Part shown: positions 9,413 through 18,163 of the stretch, one piece after another | Position numbering within the stretch: the stretch's first letter is position 1 | Layout of the letters: each line of letters begins with the position of its first letter | Assembly (NCBI GenBank): GCA_001898645.1 | Contig: MKUQ01000026.1 | Location: 514-64,513, forward strand | Direction: 5' to 3' | DNA from: Burkholderiales bacterium 70-64 | GTDB taxonomy: Bacteria; Pseudomonadota; Gammaproteobacteria; Burkholderiales; Burkholderiaceae_E | DNA length: 64,000 bases | Program-made: the position numbers and the translations under genes | The notes under the pieces: generated by a model | Database searches by the model: none | Told to the model about the DNA's origin: nothing | Seen by the model: only the letters and a program-made list of their open reading frames with translations

Positions 9413-9936
9413 GCGAACCCGTGAACGAATCAGGGCGCGAATCCGGACACGAGTTCGAGCGCGATTTCGAGCGGCTGAAGTCCCAGCGCGCGATCTATGC
9501 CGCCAGGACGCCGCTCGGCCTCGCCAGCTTCGACTGCTTCGCGCGCGCAATCGGCGACACCTGCGCGATCTACGTCGACGACGCGGCCGCCCGCGCGGCC
9601 GGCTACGAGCAGGCGATCGCGCCGCCGACCTTCGTCTGCGAGACCGTGCAGTACTCGCGCCGTGAGCCCGACGAGAACGGCTATATCGGGCACGCCTGGG
9701 ATTTCCCGATGGAAGGCTGGCAGCGCGTGCGCGGCGGCAACGCCTACCGCTTCCACCAGCCGGCCGTGGCGAGCGACGTGCTGCACGTCGAGTGGAGCGT
9801 CGAGTCGGTGCGCGCGACGAGCGACTCGCGCGGAAAGCCGATGTGGGTCGTCGTGCAGCTCGCGCTTTACCGCAACCAGCGCGGCGAGCTGCTCGCGGAG
9901 AACCGCGAGACGATCGTCTACCGCAGGAGCGCCTGA
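9409..9936 (+). CDS. MaoC-like dehydratase, N-terminal (FAS1-type) hot-dog subunit
   Basis: A 175-residue hot-dog-fold protein of the FAS1-like dehydratase N-terminal type. It is recognisable from ARAIGDTCAIYVDD and APPTFVCETVQYSR, a central substrate-lid stretch and the HVEWSVESVR strand. Such half-domains pair with a MaoC-type partner to form a hydratase acting on enoyl-CoA esters. The partner is the next gene, whose ATG overlaps this stop. In actinobacterial steroid side-chain degradation the equivalent pair is ChsH1/ChsH2, so a CoA-ester hydratase is likely. GTG start, coupled to the RidA gene. Confidence 0.75.
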   Translation: MSEPVNESGRESGHEFERDFERLKSQRAIYAARTPLGLASFDCFARAIGDTCAIYVDDAAARAAGYEQAIAPPTFVCETVQYSRREPDENGYIGHAWDFPMEGWQRVRGGNAYRFHQPAVASDVLHVEWSVESVRATSDSRGKPMWVVVQLALYRNQRGELLAENRETIVYRRSA

Positions 9937-10340
9937 TGTCGTCCCACCTGCCCGACCTCGTCGTCCGTCTCGACCTCCCACGCTCGATGGCCTATGGCGC
10001 CGCCACCTGGGACTGGCACCGCATGCACTACGACACCGAAGATGCGCGGGCGCGCGGGTTCGAGGGACCCGTCATCGACGGCCAGATGTTCGGCGCACTG
10101 ATCGCGCGCCAGGTGCGCGAGTGGGGCGGCCCGCGCATCCGTTTCCTCGAGCTCGAGTTCCGCAATCGCGGCTTCGTCGTCGTACCCTCGACGGTGACGC
10201 TGCGCGCGAGCATCGCCGCGCGCAGCGAGACGCCACAGGGCGAGCGGGTCGAGATCGCCACGCAGGTCTTCGACGAGGCAGGCCGCTGCGTGGTCGACGG
10301 CGGGCGCACGGTCGTCGAGTTGCCGCGCGCCGGGGGCTGA
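9936..10340 (+). CDS. MaoC-like hydratase subunit (catalytic hot-dog half)
   Basis: A 134-residue hot-dog protein carrying the hydratase-2 signature: Asp and His in TWDWHRMHYDTEDARARGFEG (an overall D-x(4)-H arrangement), followed by PVIDGQMFGALIARQ. The chain is half the size of a double-hot-dog hydratase. It should work as a heteromer with the preceding FAS1-type subunit, with which it shares one base of stop and start. The pair probably hydrates an unsaturated acyl-CoA produced by the island's acyl-CoA dehydrogenase. Confidence 0.8.
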   Translation: MSSHLPDLVVRLDLPRSMAYGAATWDWHRMHYDTEDARARGFEGPVIDGQMFGALIARQVREWGGPRIRFLELEFRNRGFVVVPSTVTLRASIAARSETPQGERVEIATQVFDEAGRCVVDGGRTVVELPRAGG

Positions 10341-10419
10341 GGCGCACGGAGAGGCTGAGACGCACCGGGAGCTGGGGCGCGCCGGGAACCGGGTGCCGGA
10401 GCCCGCGGCGCCCGACATT

Positions 10420-11574
10420 TCAGAGCGTCGCTGCGGTCCCGAGGATCACGGTGCTCTGGCTCGACAGCACGCCGCCGTTGCCGTGCGCGATCGCCGTCTC
10501 GGCGCCCGCGACCTGGCGCTCGCCGCATTCGCCGCGCAGCTGGCGGGTCGCCTCGATGAGCAGCAGCAGCCCGTACTGGCCGGGATGGCAGTACGAGAGA
10601 CCGCCGCCGTTCGTGTTGACGGGCAGGCCGCCCTTCGGGCCGATGCCGCGCTCGACGACGAAGCGGCCGCCTTCGCCCTTCGGGCAGAAGCCGAGGTCCT
10701 CGAGGAACAGGATCGTGCAGATCGTGAAGGCGTCGTAGACCTCGACGACGTCGATCTCCGAGGGCGAGAGCCCGGCCTTGCGGTAGGCGATCCCGCCCGA
10801 GCGCGCGGCGCCCGTCACCGTGAGGTCGGGCATGCTCGAGATCGAGACGTGGCTCAGGTGCTCTCCGCTGCCGAGCAGATAGACGGGTTCCCGCCGCAGC
10901 GAGCGTGCGCGCGAAGCCGAGGTGACGACGATCGCGCCGCCGCCGTCGGTGACGAGGCAGGCGTCGCGAACGGTCAGCGGGTAGCTCACCATGCGCGCGG
11001 CGAGCACCTCCTCGATCGTGAGCGGCTGCTTCTCCCACGCCGCCGGATTCAGCAGCGCCCACTCTCGCGCCGCGACCGCCACGGCAGCGAGCTGCTCGCG
11101 CGTCGTTCCGTACTGGTGCATGTGCCGCGAGGCCGCGAGCGCGTAGGCGCTCGCCGGAAGCACGGGACGGTACGGCGTCTCGTAGGGATTCGGCTCGCGC
11201 GGCGAGACGAGGTTCCGGCCCGACGAGCGCTGCGTGCTCGCATAGGCGATGACGGCGACCTCGCAGAGGCCGGCCTCGATCGCCGCCTGGGCGTGCGCGA
11301 GCTGCGTCATGAACGACGAGCCGCCCATGTAGGTGACGTCGTGATGGCGCGGATCGATGCGCAGGTACTCGCAGATCGCCATCGTCGTCATGCGCGGCTG
11401 CGAGGCGCAGGCGAAGAGCCCGTCGACGTCGTGCGGCGACAGGCCAGCGTCGCGCAGCGCGCGCAGCACGGCCTGCGCCATGAGGTCGGTCGGCGACAGG
11501 CCGGCCGCGACCGCGCCGAGATCGGACTCGGCCGCGCCGACGATGGCGACGGAGCCTCGGCGATTCGTCGTCAT
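10420..11574 (-). CDS. Thiolase-fold protein (SCP-x/Ltp type) lacking the nucleophilic cysteine
   Basis: A 384-residue thiolase-superfamily protein of the lipid-transfer/SCP-x kind. Where true thiolases carry the acyl-accepting Cys, this one reads YMGGSSFMTQ. The C-terminal NTNGGG...HPGQYG element keeps the His. The C-terminus GNGGVLSSQSTVILG is family-typical. Cys-less members of this group, such as Ltp2 and its relatives, form complexes with DUF35 proteins and do retro-aldol cleavage of beta-hydroxyacyl-CoA rather than thiolysis. Here the gene directly follows a DUF35 gene with a 4-nt overlap. Retro-aldolase activity is therefore a good inference, unproven for this protein. Confidence 0.85.
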   Translation of the reverse strand: MTTNRRGSVAIVGAAESDLGAVAAGLSPTDLMAQAVLRALRDAGLSPHDVDGLFACASQPRMTTMAICEYLRIDPRHHDVTYMGGSSFMTQLAHAQAAIEAGLCEVAVIAYASTQRSSGRNLVSPREPNPYETPYRPVLPASAYALAASRHMHQYGTTREQLAAVAVAAREWALLNPAAWEKQPLTIEEVLAARMVSYPLTVRDACLVTDGGGAIVVTSASRARSLRREPVYLLGSGEHLSHVSISSMPDLTVTGAARSGGIAYRKAGLSPSEIDVVEVYDAFTICTILFLEDLGFCPKGEGGRFVVERGIGPKGGLPVNTNGGGLSYCHPGQYGLLLLIEATRQLRGECGERQVAGAETAIAHGNGGVLSSQSTVILGTAATL

Positions 11575-11969
11575 TTCGCGGAGTCGAGCGGAACGAAGAC
11601 CGGGTACGGCGCCTCTTCGCCGGGCGCCTCGTGGATGCGGACGCGAACGCGCGTCCCGATCGCGACCGATTCGGGCGCGACTCCCTCGATGCGCGTCATG
11701 AGGCGGAATCCCTCGTCGACATCGACGAGCGCGACGTTGTAGGCGTCGCCCTCGCGCGGCCGGATCCAGGTGGTGGCGTATACGGTTCCGAGCCCGCGGC
11801 TCACCCGCCACTCGATGCGCTCGCTGCCCGTGTAGGGACAGGCCAGGCGCGGGAAGAAGAATGCGCGCTGCGCCTCGAGGCTGTAGGGGAACGCGAGCTC
11901 GCCGCGGCGCAGGTGCTCGCGGAAGGTCTCGAGGGGCGAGATGGTCGCGCGCTCGGCCCAGCCGCTCAT
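11571..11969 (-). CDS. DUF35 OB-fold protein, partner of the thiolase-like protein
   Basis: A 132-residue DUF35-family protein with an N-terminal helix (SPLETFREHLRRGELAFPYS), a short zinc-ribbon-like region and an OB fold (GTVYATTWIRPREGDAYNVALVDVDEGFRLMTRIEG). The zinc ribbon normally has four cysteines, but only one (LACPYTGSERIEWR) is left here, so metal binding is doubtful. The gene overlaps gntR upstream and the thiolase gene downstream by 4 nt each, implying equimolar production with the thiolase partner. Confidence 0.8.
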   Translation of the reverse strand: MSGWAERATISPLETFREHLRRGELAFPYSLEAQRAFFFPRLACPYTGSERIEWRVSRGLGTVYATTWIRPREGDAYNVALVDVDEGFRLMTRIEGVAPESVAIGTRVRVRIHEAPGEEAPYPVFVPLDSAK

Positions 11970-12694
11970 GCTTTCACGGCGTGGAAAAGCATCTCGACGC
12001 GCTCGCGATAGGCGCCGCGGATGTGCTCGCGCATGTGCGCCTCGGCCGTCTCCGGGTCGCGCGCGGCGATCGCCTTGACGATCTTCGCGTGCTCGCCCGC
12101 GGCCCGGCGTGCGCGTTCCTCGTTCGCGAGCGTGCTCGGACCGAGCAGCGCGAGCGAATCGTGCAGGGCGCGCAGCGACTTGAGCAGGAAGCGGTTCTTC
12201 GCGGCCGTGTAGATCAGCGCGTGGAAGCGCCGGTTGGCGTCGGCGGCCGTTCTCCAATCGGCTCTTGCCTGCATCTCGGCAGCGACCATCTCCTCGAGCA
12301 TGCGCAGCTCGATGCGCGAGGCCGATTCGGCCGCCAGGCGCGCCGCCGTGCCCTCGAGCACCTCGCGCATGTAGTAGAGCTCCTCGACCAGCTCCTCGTC
12401 GACCGTCGTGACGACGAGGCCCGCGCGCGGCGCCATCGTGAGCAGCCCCTCGGCCTCGAGGCGCTGGATCGCCTGCCGCACGGGCGTGCGGCTCATCTCG
12501 AGCCACTCGGCCATCTGGGATTCGCGGATTCGCGTGCCGGGCGCGAGCGTGCCGTCGCGGACCGCGGTGAGGATCCTCGCGTAGGCGCCGTCGGAGAGCC
12601 CGCCCGAGCTCTCGGGGGCGATCGAGGGCGGCGCGGGAGTCCGCGTGCCCCTGGCGGACATCCGGGGCCGGGCTGCTGCGGCGCGTGACGACAC
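11966..12694 (-). CDS. GntR-family regulator, FadR/FCD subfamily
   Basis: A 242-residue transcription factor. After a ~30-residue disordered leader comes a winged helix-turn-helix (about 33-100, with IRESQMAEWLEMSRTPVRQAIQRL and the wing LLTMAPRAGLVV). An all-helical FCD effector domain follows (DANRRFHALIYTAAKNRFL and EHAKIVKAIAARDPETAEAHMREHI give the usual Asp/His metal or ligand site). The start is GTG at 12694, 7 nt after GGGGAGG; the ATG at 12701 is out of frame. It heads an operon with DUF35 and thiolase genes and is divergent from the transporter operon. Probably a ligand-released repressor binding the GTATAC pairs at 8208, 12758 and 12851. Confidence 0.9.
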   Translation of the reverse strand: MSSRAAAARPRMSARGTRTPAPPSIAPESSGGLSDGAYARILTAVRDGTLAPGTRIRESQMAEWLEMSRTPVRQAIQRLEAEGLLTMAPRAGLVVTTVDEELVEELYYMREVLEGTAARLAAESASRIELRMLEEMVAAEMQARADWRTAADANRRFHALIYTAAKNRFLLKSLRALHDSLALLGPSTLANEERARRAAGEHAKIVKAIAARDPETAEAHMREHIRGAYRERVEMLFHAVKA

Positions 12695-12757
12695 TGTTCA
12701 TCCTCCCCTGCGGGACTTTCCGGCGATTCCGGATTCTACGCACGTGCGTGCACGAAT

Positions 12758-12773
12758 GTATACGACTGTACGA
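12758..12773. promoter_or_regulatory. Putative GntR operator near gntR: GTATAC-N4-GTACGA
   Basis: GTATAC at 12758-12763, with a weaker half-like GTACGA exactly 10 bp further on, lies 64 bp upstream of the gntR start. It matches the spacing of the sites at 8208 and 12851 and fits autoregulation of gntR-DUF35-thiolase. Confidence 0.45.
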
Positions 12774-12829
12774 GATGATCCGCCGCCCTGCGGCACCGAT
12801 GCTCCGACCTGCAGTCATGCATATGGCTC

Positions 12830-12857
12830 TTGCGCAGACGAGCCACCTACGTATACT
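12830..12857 (+). promoter_or_regulatory. Sigma-70-like promoter of the transporter/catabolic operon
   Basis: TTGCGC (12830-12835), a 16-nt spacer and TATACT (12852-12857) read toward the solute-binding-protein gene at 12954. The -10 hexamer lies inside the first GTATAC of the putative GntR operator, so bound regulator would block polymerase. Confidence 0.5.
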
Positions 12858-12866
12858 ATCGTATAC
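12851..12866. promoter_or_regulatory. Putative GntR operator: two perfect GTATAC hexamers 10 bp apart
   Basis: GTATAC occurs at 12851-12856 and again at 12861-12866, one helical turn apart. It is the best of the three composite sites in the island and overlaps the predicted -10 element of the transporter operon. Confidence 0.6.
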
Positions 12867-12953
12867 AGACCTTCCGACATCCCTGACGTGAAGGCAACGC
12901 AGATTGCCGCAACGGTGAAGCGTCGTCGCTTCAGAAATCAAAGGAGACGGTTC

Positions 12954-14054
12954 ATGCCCACGATTCGAAACCCGCGCGCTCCCTCCCGCCCGGCCACGGC
13001 CGCCGCTGCGGCGGGTGCACTCATGGCGGCGCTCGCGGTCACCACGCCCGCAGAGGCCCAGTCGCTTCGCGACATCAGCTTCGGCCTGCCCGTCGCGACG
13101 ATCAACGCCGGCTACTGCATGTTCCCGGCCGCGGCCCGGCTCGGCTACTTCAGGGAAGAAGGGCTGAACGTCAAGATCAACAACATCTCGGGCAGCACGA
13201 CGGTCGTGCAGACGGTCGTCTCGGGCCGGCTCGACATCGGCGCAGCCACACCCGAGCCGATCATCAAGGCATTCTCGCAGGGCGATGACGTCCTGCTCGT
13301 CTACAACTACATCCGCAAGCCCACGGGCAGCGTCGCCGTGAAGGCCGACAGCCCGATCAGGACGCTCGCCGACCTGCGCGGCAAGAAGCTGGGCGCGATG
13401 TCGCTCGCCAGCGGCAACATCCTGCTCACCAACGGGCTGCTCTCCAAGGTCGGCATCGACGGCAAGAAGGAGGTCACCTACCTGTCGGTGGGCGTCGGCG
13501 CGCAGGCCTGGCAGGCGCTGAACACGGGGCACGTCGACGGTCTCGTGCTCTTCGATTCGCTCTACGCGCAGATGGAGAACATCGGCGCGAAGCTGCGCTA
13601 CATCTACGGCGAAGGGCAGGAATACCTCTTCTCGACGCAGTTCCTCGTGCGCGGCTCGACCGCCGAGAAGAATCCGGATCTCGTGCGCGGCTTCGGGCGC
13701 GCCGTGGCGAAGGCCACCCTTTTCGCGAAGCACAATCCCGAGGCCTGCGTGCGCATGCTCTGGCAGGAGTTCCCCACCAGCCGCATCGCCGGCATGTCCG
13801 AGGAACAGCAGCTGAAGAACGACGTCGCGATCCTCGTCAAGCGCATGGAGCTGCTCGTCCCGCCCGAAGGCAAGGGCTGGGGCTACTATGACCCGCAGAG
13901 CATCGCGTCGTGGAACGAGTTCGCGGTGGAGGGCGGCATCATCGACAAGAAGGTCGAGAACGCCGACAAGCTCTACACCAACCGCTTCGTCGACGACTTC
14001 AACAAGTTCGACAGCGCTGCGATCGCGAAGGCCGCGCAGTCCTGGCGCCAGTAG
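12954..14054 (+). CDS. ABC transporter solute-binding protein, NMT1/SsuA/TauA type
   Basis: A 366-residue periplasmic binding protein. Residues 1-35 form a signal peptide ending near PAEAQS. The mature part has the NMT1/THI5-like pattern (GYFREEGLNVKINNISGST, VVSGRLDIGAATPEPIIKA, LADLRGKKLGAMSLASGN). AAAGGAG lies 8 nt before the ATG. Members of this group bind sulfonates, taurine, nitrate, riboflavin precursors or aromatic acids; the ligand here is unknown. It is the first gene of a long operon whose ATPase and permease genes come later, after two enzyme genes, so it probably imports the island's substrate. Confidence 0.9.
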   Translation: MPTIRNPRAPSRPATAAAAAGALMAALAVTTPAEAQSLRDISFGLPVATINAGYCMFPAAARLGYFREEGLNVKINNISGSTTVVQTVVSGRLDIGAATPEPIIKAFSQGDDVLLVYNYIRKPTGSVAVKADSPIRTLADLRGKKLGAMSLASGNILLTNGLLSKVGIDGKKEVTYLSVGVGAQAWQALNTGHVDGLVLFDSLYAQMENIGAKLRYIYGEGQEYLFSTQFLVRGSTAEKNPDLVRGFGRAVAKATLFAKHNPEACVRMLWQEFPTSRIAGMSEEQQLKNDVAILVKRMELLVPPEGKGWGYYDPQSIASWNEFAVEGGIIDKKVENADKLYTNRFVDDFNKFDSAAIAKAAQSWRQ

Positions 14055-14065
14055 AGGGCCACGTC

Positions 14066-15172
14066 ATGCTGCGCACGCCGATCTGCGAGCTGCTCGGAAT
14101 CCGCCTGCCGATCCTGCAGGCCGGAATGGGGAAATTCAAGGGCCTGGTGACCCCGCCCGAGCTGGTCGCGGCCGTCTCGAACGCGGGCGGCCTCGGCTGC
14201 CTCGGCGCAACGGGCCTCGAGCCCGAGGAGCTGAGGCAGGCGATCCGCAGGATCCGGCAGCTGACCGACCGCCCCTTCGGCGTCAATCTCATCATCCCTA
14301 CCAGGATGTCGACGCGCACCGGGACGCGCGCAGAGATCCGCGCCGACATCCGCGAGAAATATCCGGCGCACTGGGATCTCGTGCAGCGAATCTTCCGCGA
14401 AGAGGGGATCGAGCCGCGCACGATCGACAAGGAATACAGCCTCACCGAGGAGATGACGGCGGCGCAGACCGAGGTGGTGTTCGAGGAGCGGGTCCCGCTC
14501 TTCGTGGTCGCGCTCGGCGATCCGGGCGCCGTGAGGCAGCGCGCGCGGGATGCGGGAATGAAGGTGGCCGGGCTCGCGGGAACCGTTCGCAACGCGCAGC
14601 GCCAGCTCGCCGCCGGCGTCGATTTCGTCATCGCTCAGGGCGGCGAGGCCGGCGGGCATGTCGGTGTCGTTTCCACCTTTCCCCTCGTACCGCAGGTCGT
14701 CGACGCAGCCGGTACCACTCCGGTCGTGGCTGCCGGCGGCATCGCCGACGGACGCGGCCTGGCTGCGGCGCTCGCGCTGGGTGCGCAGGCGATCTGGTGC
14801 GGCACCGCGTTCCTTTTCTCCGACGAGGTGGACCTGCACCCCGTGCACCGTGCGCAACTGCGTGCAGGCAGCTCGGAAGACTTCGTGGCGAGCCGCGTGT
14901 TCACGGGCAAGCCCTCGCGCACCTATCACAACAGGATTCACGACGCCTGGGCTTCCGCGAAGCTCGATCCGCTGCCGATGCCGCACCAGAAGGTGCTGAT
15001 GGAGGATTTCCTCGACGCGGCGCGCGCCGCCGGGCGGCTCGACGTCGTGAGCAATCCCTCGGGCCAGATCGCCGGCATGCTCGAGAAGACGCGGCCGGCG
15101 GCGCAGATCGTCGAGGAGATGGCCGCACAGGCCGAGGCGGTGATCCGCGGGAGCATGAGCTACCTCGCATGA
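14066..15172 (+). CDS. Nitronate monooxygenase/2-nitropropane dioxygenase-like flavoprotein
   Basis: A 368-residue TIM-barrel FMN protein of the NMO/NPD family. The N-terminus LLGIRLPILQAGMGKFKG, the AGGLGCLGATG loop, VIAQGGEAGGHVG and VVAAGGIADGRGLAAALALGAQAIWCGTAFL are the family's FMN and active-site segments. Such enzymes oxidise alkyl nitronates, but many relatives are enoyl reductases or of unknown function, so nitronate chemistry is not assured. It lies between the solute-binding-protein and acyl-CoA-ligase genes in the same operon. Confidence 0.85.
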   Translation: MLRTPICELLGIRLPILQAGMGKFKGLVTPPELVAAVSNAGGLGCLGATGLEPEELRQAIRRIRQLTDRPFGVNLIIPTRMSTRTGTRAEIRADIREKYPAHWDLVQRIFREEGIEPRTIDKEYSLTEEMTAAQTEVVFEERVPLFVVALGDPGAVRQRARDAGMKVAGLAGTVRNAQRQLAAGVDFVIAQGGEAGGHVGVVSTFPLVPQVVDAAGTTPVVAAGGIADGRGLAAALALGAQAIWCGTAFLFSDEVDLHPVHRAQLRAGSSEDFVASRVFTGKPSRTYHNRIHDAWASAKLDPLPMPHQKVLMEDFLDAARAAGRLDVVSNPSGQIAGMLEKTRPAAQIVEEMAAQAEAVIRGSMSYLA

Positions 15173-17313
15173 TGAAGCCCGACGCGCCTGCGCGAGGAGA
15201 GCGCAACGACCCGTCCGTCCTGTTCGACTTCGAATCGGTCGTGATCGTCGGCGCGTCCGACGATCCGAGGCGCATCGGCGGCGTCCCGATCTTCCTGCTC
15301 AGGAAATACGGCTTCGAGGGGAAGATCTACGGGCTGAACCCGAAGCGCGACACGGTGCAGGGCGTTCCGTGCTTCGCCGAGCCCGCGCAGATCCCGGGCG
15401 AAGTCGATGTCGCGATCTTCTGCGTGGCCGCCGAGAAGGTCCGCGAGCTGCTGCCCGGACTGAAGCGCAAGGGGCTCAAGGGCGCCGTGATCTTCAGCTC
15501 GGGCTTCAGCGAAACCGGCGAGAGCGGGCGCGCGCTGCAGCGCTGGCTCACCGAATACGCGCGTGAGAACCGCATCGCGGTGCTCGGCCCGAACTGTCTC
15601 GGGCAGATGTCCTTCGCGATGCGGCGCCCGCTGACCTTCTCGAACCCCTTCGTGGCGCTGCCCGCCTCGCCGCCGGGGCCCGTCGCGCTGCTGAGCCAGA
15701 GCGGCGCCGTCGCGACGAACATCTGGGCCGATGCGGTCCACGCCGGCGCGCGTTTCTCGCACGTGATCATGACGGGCAACGAGGCCGATCTCGGGGTGCC
15801 CGACTTCCTCGAATACCTGGCCGACGACCGCGGCACCGAGGCCGTCATCGGCTACATCGAGGCGCTGAGCGACGGGCCGCGCTTCTGCGCGGCCGCCGCG
15901 AAGCTGCGCAGCCGCGGCAAGCCGCTGGTGCTGATCAAGGTCGGCCGGTCGCCGGCCGGCCAGGACGCGGTCTCGTCGCACACCGGGCAGCTCTGCTCCG
16001 ACGATTCGGGCTACCAGGCCGCATTCGACCGCTACGGGATCGTGCGCGCGAGCTCGCTCGAGGAGCTCGAGGACTACGCGCGCATCTTCGCGATCGGCGC
16101 GATGCAGCCGAAGGTCACGATCGTGACCACTTCGGGCGGCGCCGGCGTCTACGCGACCGACCTCTGCACCGAGCTCGGCATCGCGATGAGCGTGCTCTCG
16201 CCCGAGACCGAAGCGGGGCTCGCGCAGATCGTTCCGGCCTACGGCCGGGTGCGCAACCCGGTCGACCTCACGGCGCACGTCGTCAACGACGTCTCGATCC
16301 TGAAGACGAGCCTGCGCCTGATGCTCGACGACCCCGAGACCGGCGTGCTGCTCTTCCTGCTGAGCGGAAAGGGCCTGCCCGAGCAGGCGAGCGAAGTCAT
16401 CTCGGTGCTCACGTCGATCCAGGAGGCGACCTCGAAGAAGATCGTGCTCTGCTGGCTGGGCGTCCCCGAGGAAGTACGACGGCAGGGCCGTGAAGCCGGG
16501 CTCGTCGTCTACCGGGACCCGGCGCGCTTCCTGCGGCCGCTGAAGCGGTACTTCGAGGCGGAGGAGATGCCGCCGGCGCCGATGACCGCCGAGGCGCCGA
16601 CCGCCCTGCCGGACCCGGCGGAGCCGCGGTCCGCGCTCGATCGCGCGTGGGTGCGCGCGCGCCTCGAGCGCGTCGGCAACGCCGCGCCGGTGCTCGGCGA
16701 ACGCGACTGCATGGAACTGCTCGAGAGGAGCGGCATCGACTGCCCGCGTCGCTGGCACGCGCGATCGGACGAGGAAATCCGCCGCATCGGCGGGCAGGTT
16801 CCCTATCCTTGCGTCATGAAGATCGTCGAACCCATGATCGCGCACAAGAGCGACGCCGGCGGCGTCGTCACCGGGATCGCATCGGCCGCCGAGCTGATCG
16901 CGGCCTGGGAGCGCATGGCCGGGCGCCTCGGCGCGCGCGAAGTGCTCGTCGCCGAGCAGATCGAGAAGGGCGTCGAGGTGCTCGTCGGCTGCATGCGCGA
17001 CGAAACCTTCGGCGTGCGGCTCACGCTCGGCGCCGGCGGAGTCTGGACGAACTTCCTGCGCGACGCCGTGACGCTGATCCCGCCCTTCGACGAGGCCTAC
17101 CTGCGCGCATCGCTCGAGAAGCTCGCCATCTGGGCGCCGATCGCCGGCGCACGCGGCCAGGAGAAGCTCGCCGCCGATGCGCTCGTGGCCGCCGTCTCGA
17201 AGATCGCGGCGCTGGGCGCGGCGCTCTGCGAGGAGGTCCGCGAATTCGAGTGCAATCCCGTCATCGTCACGCGCACGCGAGCGGTCGCCGTCGATGCGAT
17301 CGGCTTCGCCTAG
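15169..17313 (+). CDS. NDP-forming acyl-CoA synthetase (acetate-CoA ligase family, fused alpha-beta)
   Basis: A 714-residue chain with a CoA-binding domain (VVIVGASDDPRRIGGVP), two succinyl-CoA-ligase-like domains and a C-terminal ATP-grasp part (from about residue 500). The phospho-histidine is in VSSHTGQLCSDDSGYQAAF. It would make an acyl-CoA from a free acid with ATP (or GTP) giving NDP and phosphate, a reversible, cheap activation step. The first ATG overlaps the upstream stop; a second ATG follows directly, so the start could be 15172. It likely activates the imported acid for the acyl-CoA dehydrogenase and hydratase of the island. Confidence 0.9.
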   Translation: MMKPDAPARGERNDPSVLFDFESVVIVGASDDPRRIGGVPIFLLRKYGFEGKIYGLNPKRDTVQGVPCFAEPAQIPGEVDVAIFCVAAEKVRELLPGLKRKGLKGAVIFSSGFSETGESGRALQRWLTEYARENRIAVLGPNCLGQMSFAMRRPLTFSNPFVALPASPPGPVALLSQSGAVATNIWADAVHAGARFSHVIMTGNEADLGVPDFLEYLADDRGTEAVIGYIEALSDGPRFCAAAAKLRSRGKPLVLIKVGRSPAGQDAVSSHTGQLCSDDSGYQAAFDRYGIVRASSLEELEDYARIFAIGAMQPKVTIVTTSGGAGVYATDLCTELGIAMSVLSPETEAGLAQIVPAYGRVRNPVDLTAHVVNDVSILKTSLRLMLDDPETGVLLFLLSGKGLPEQASEVISVLTSIQEATSKKIVLCWLGVPEEVRRQGREAGLVVYRDPARFLRPLKRYFEAEEMPPAPMTAEAPTALPDPAEPRSALDRAWVRARLERVGNAAPVLGERDCMELLERSGIDCPRRWHARSDEEIRRIGGQVPYPCVMKIVEPMIAHKSDAGGVVTGIASAAELIAAWERMAGRLGAREVLVAEQIEKGVEVLVGCMRDETFGVRLTLGAGGVWTNFLRDAVTLIPPFDEAYLRASLEKLAIWAPIAGARGQEKLAADALVAAVSKIAALGAALCEEVREFECNPVIVTRTRAVAVDAIGFA

Positions 17314-17339
17314 GCCGGCTCAGGCGACGGAGGGCGCGA

Positions 17340-18113
<774 letters not shown>

Positions 18114-18163
18114 ATCGACACTTCCTGATCGCGGCGACCGCCGTCGGCGCGAGGAGAAAGACC

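Noticed and set aside
10341-10419. Terminator in the convergent gap between the MaoC and thiolase genes
   Set aside because: GC-rich partial complementarity only; no stable stem followed by a T-tract could be assigned.
11778-11783. Further GTATAC hexamers (also at 28074 and 63530) as GntR sites
   Set aside because: They lie inside coding regions and have no second hexamer 10 bp away.
12699-12701. ATG 7 nt upstream of the gntR GTG start as an alternative start
   Set aside because: It is out of frame with the conserved protein and lies in the Shine-Dalgarno spacer; the GTG at 12694 has the right frame and spacing.
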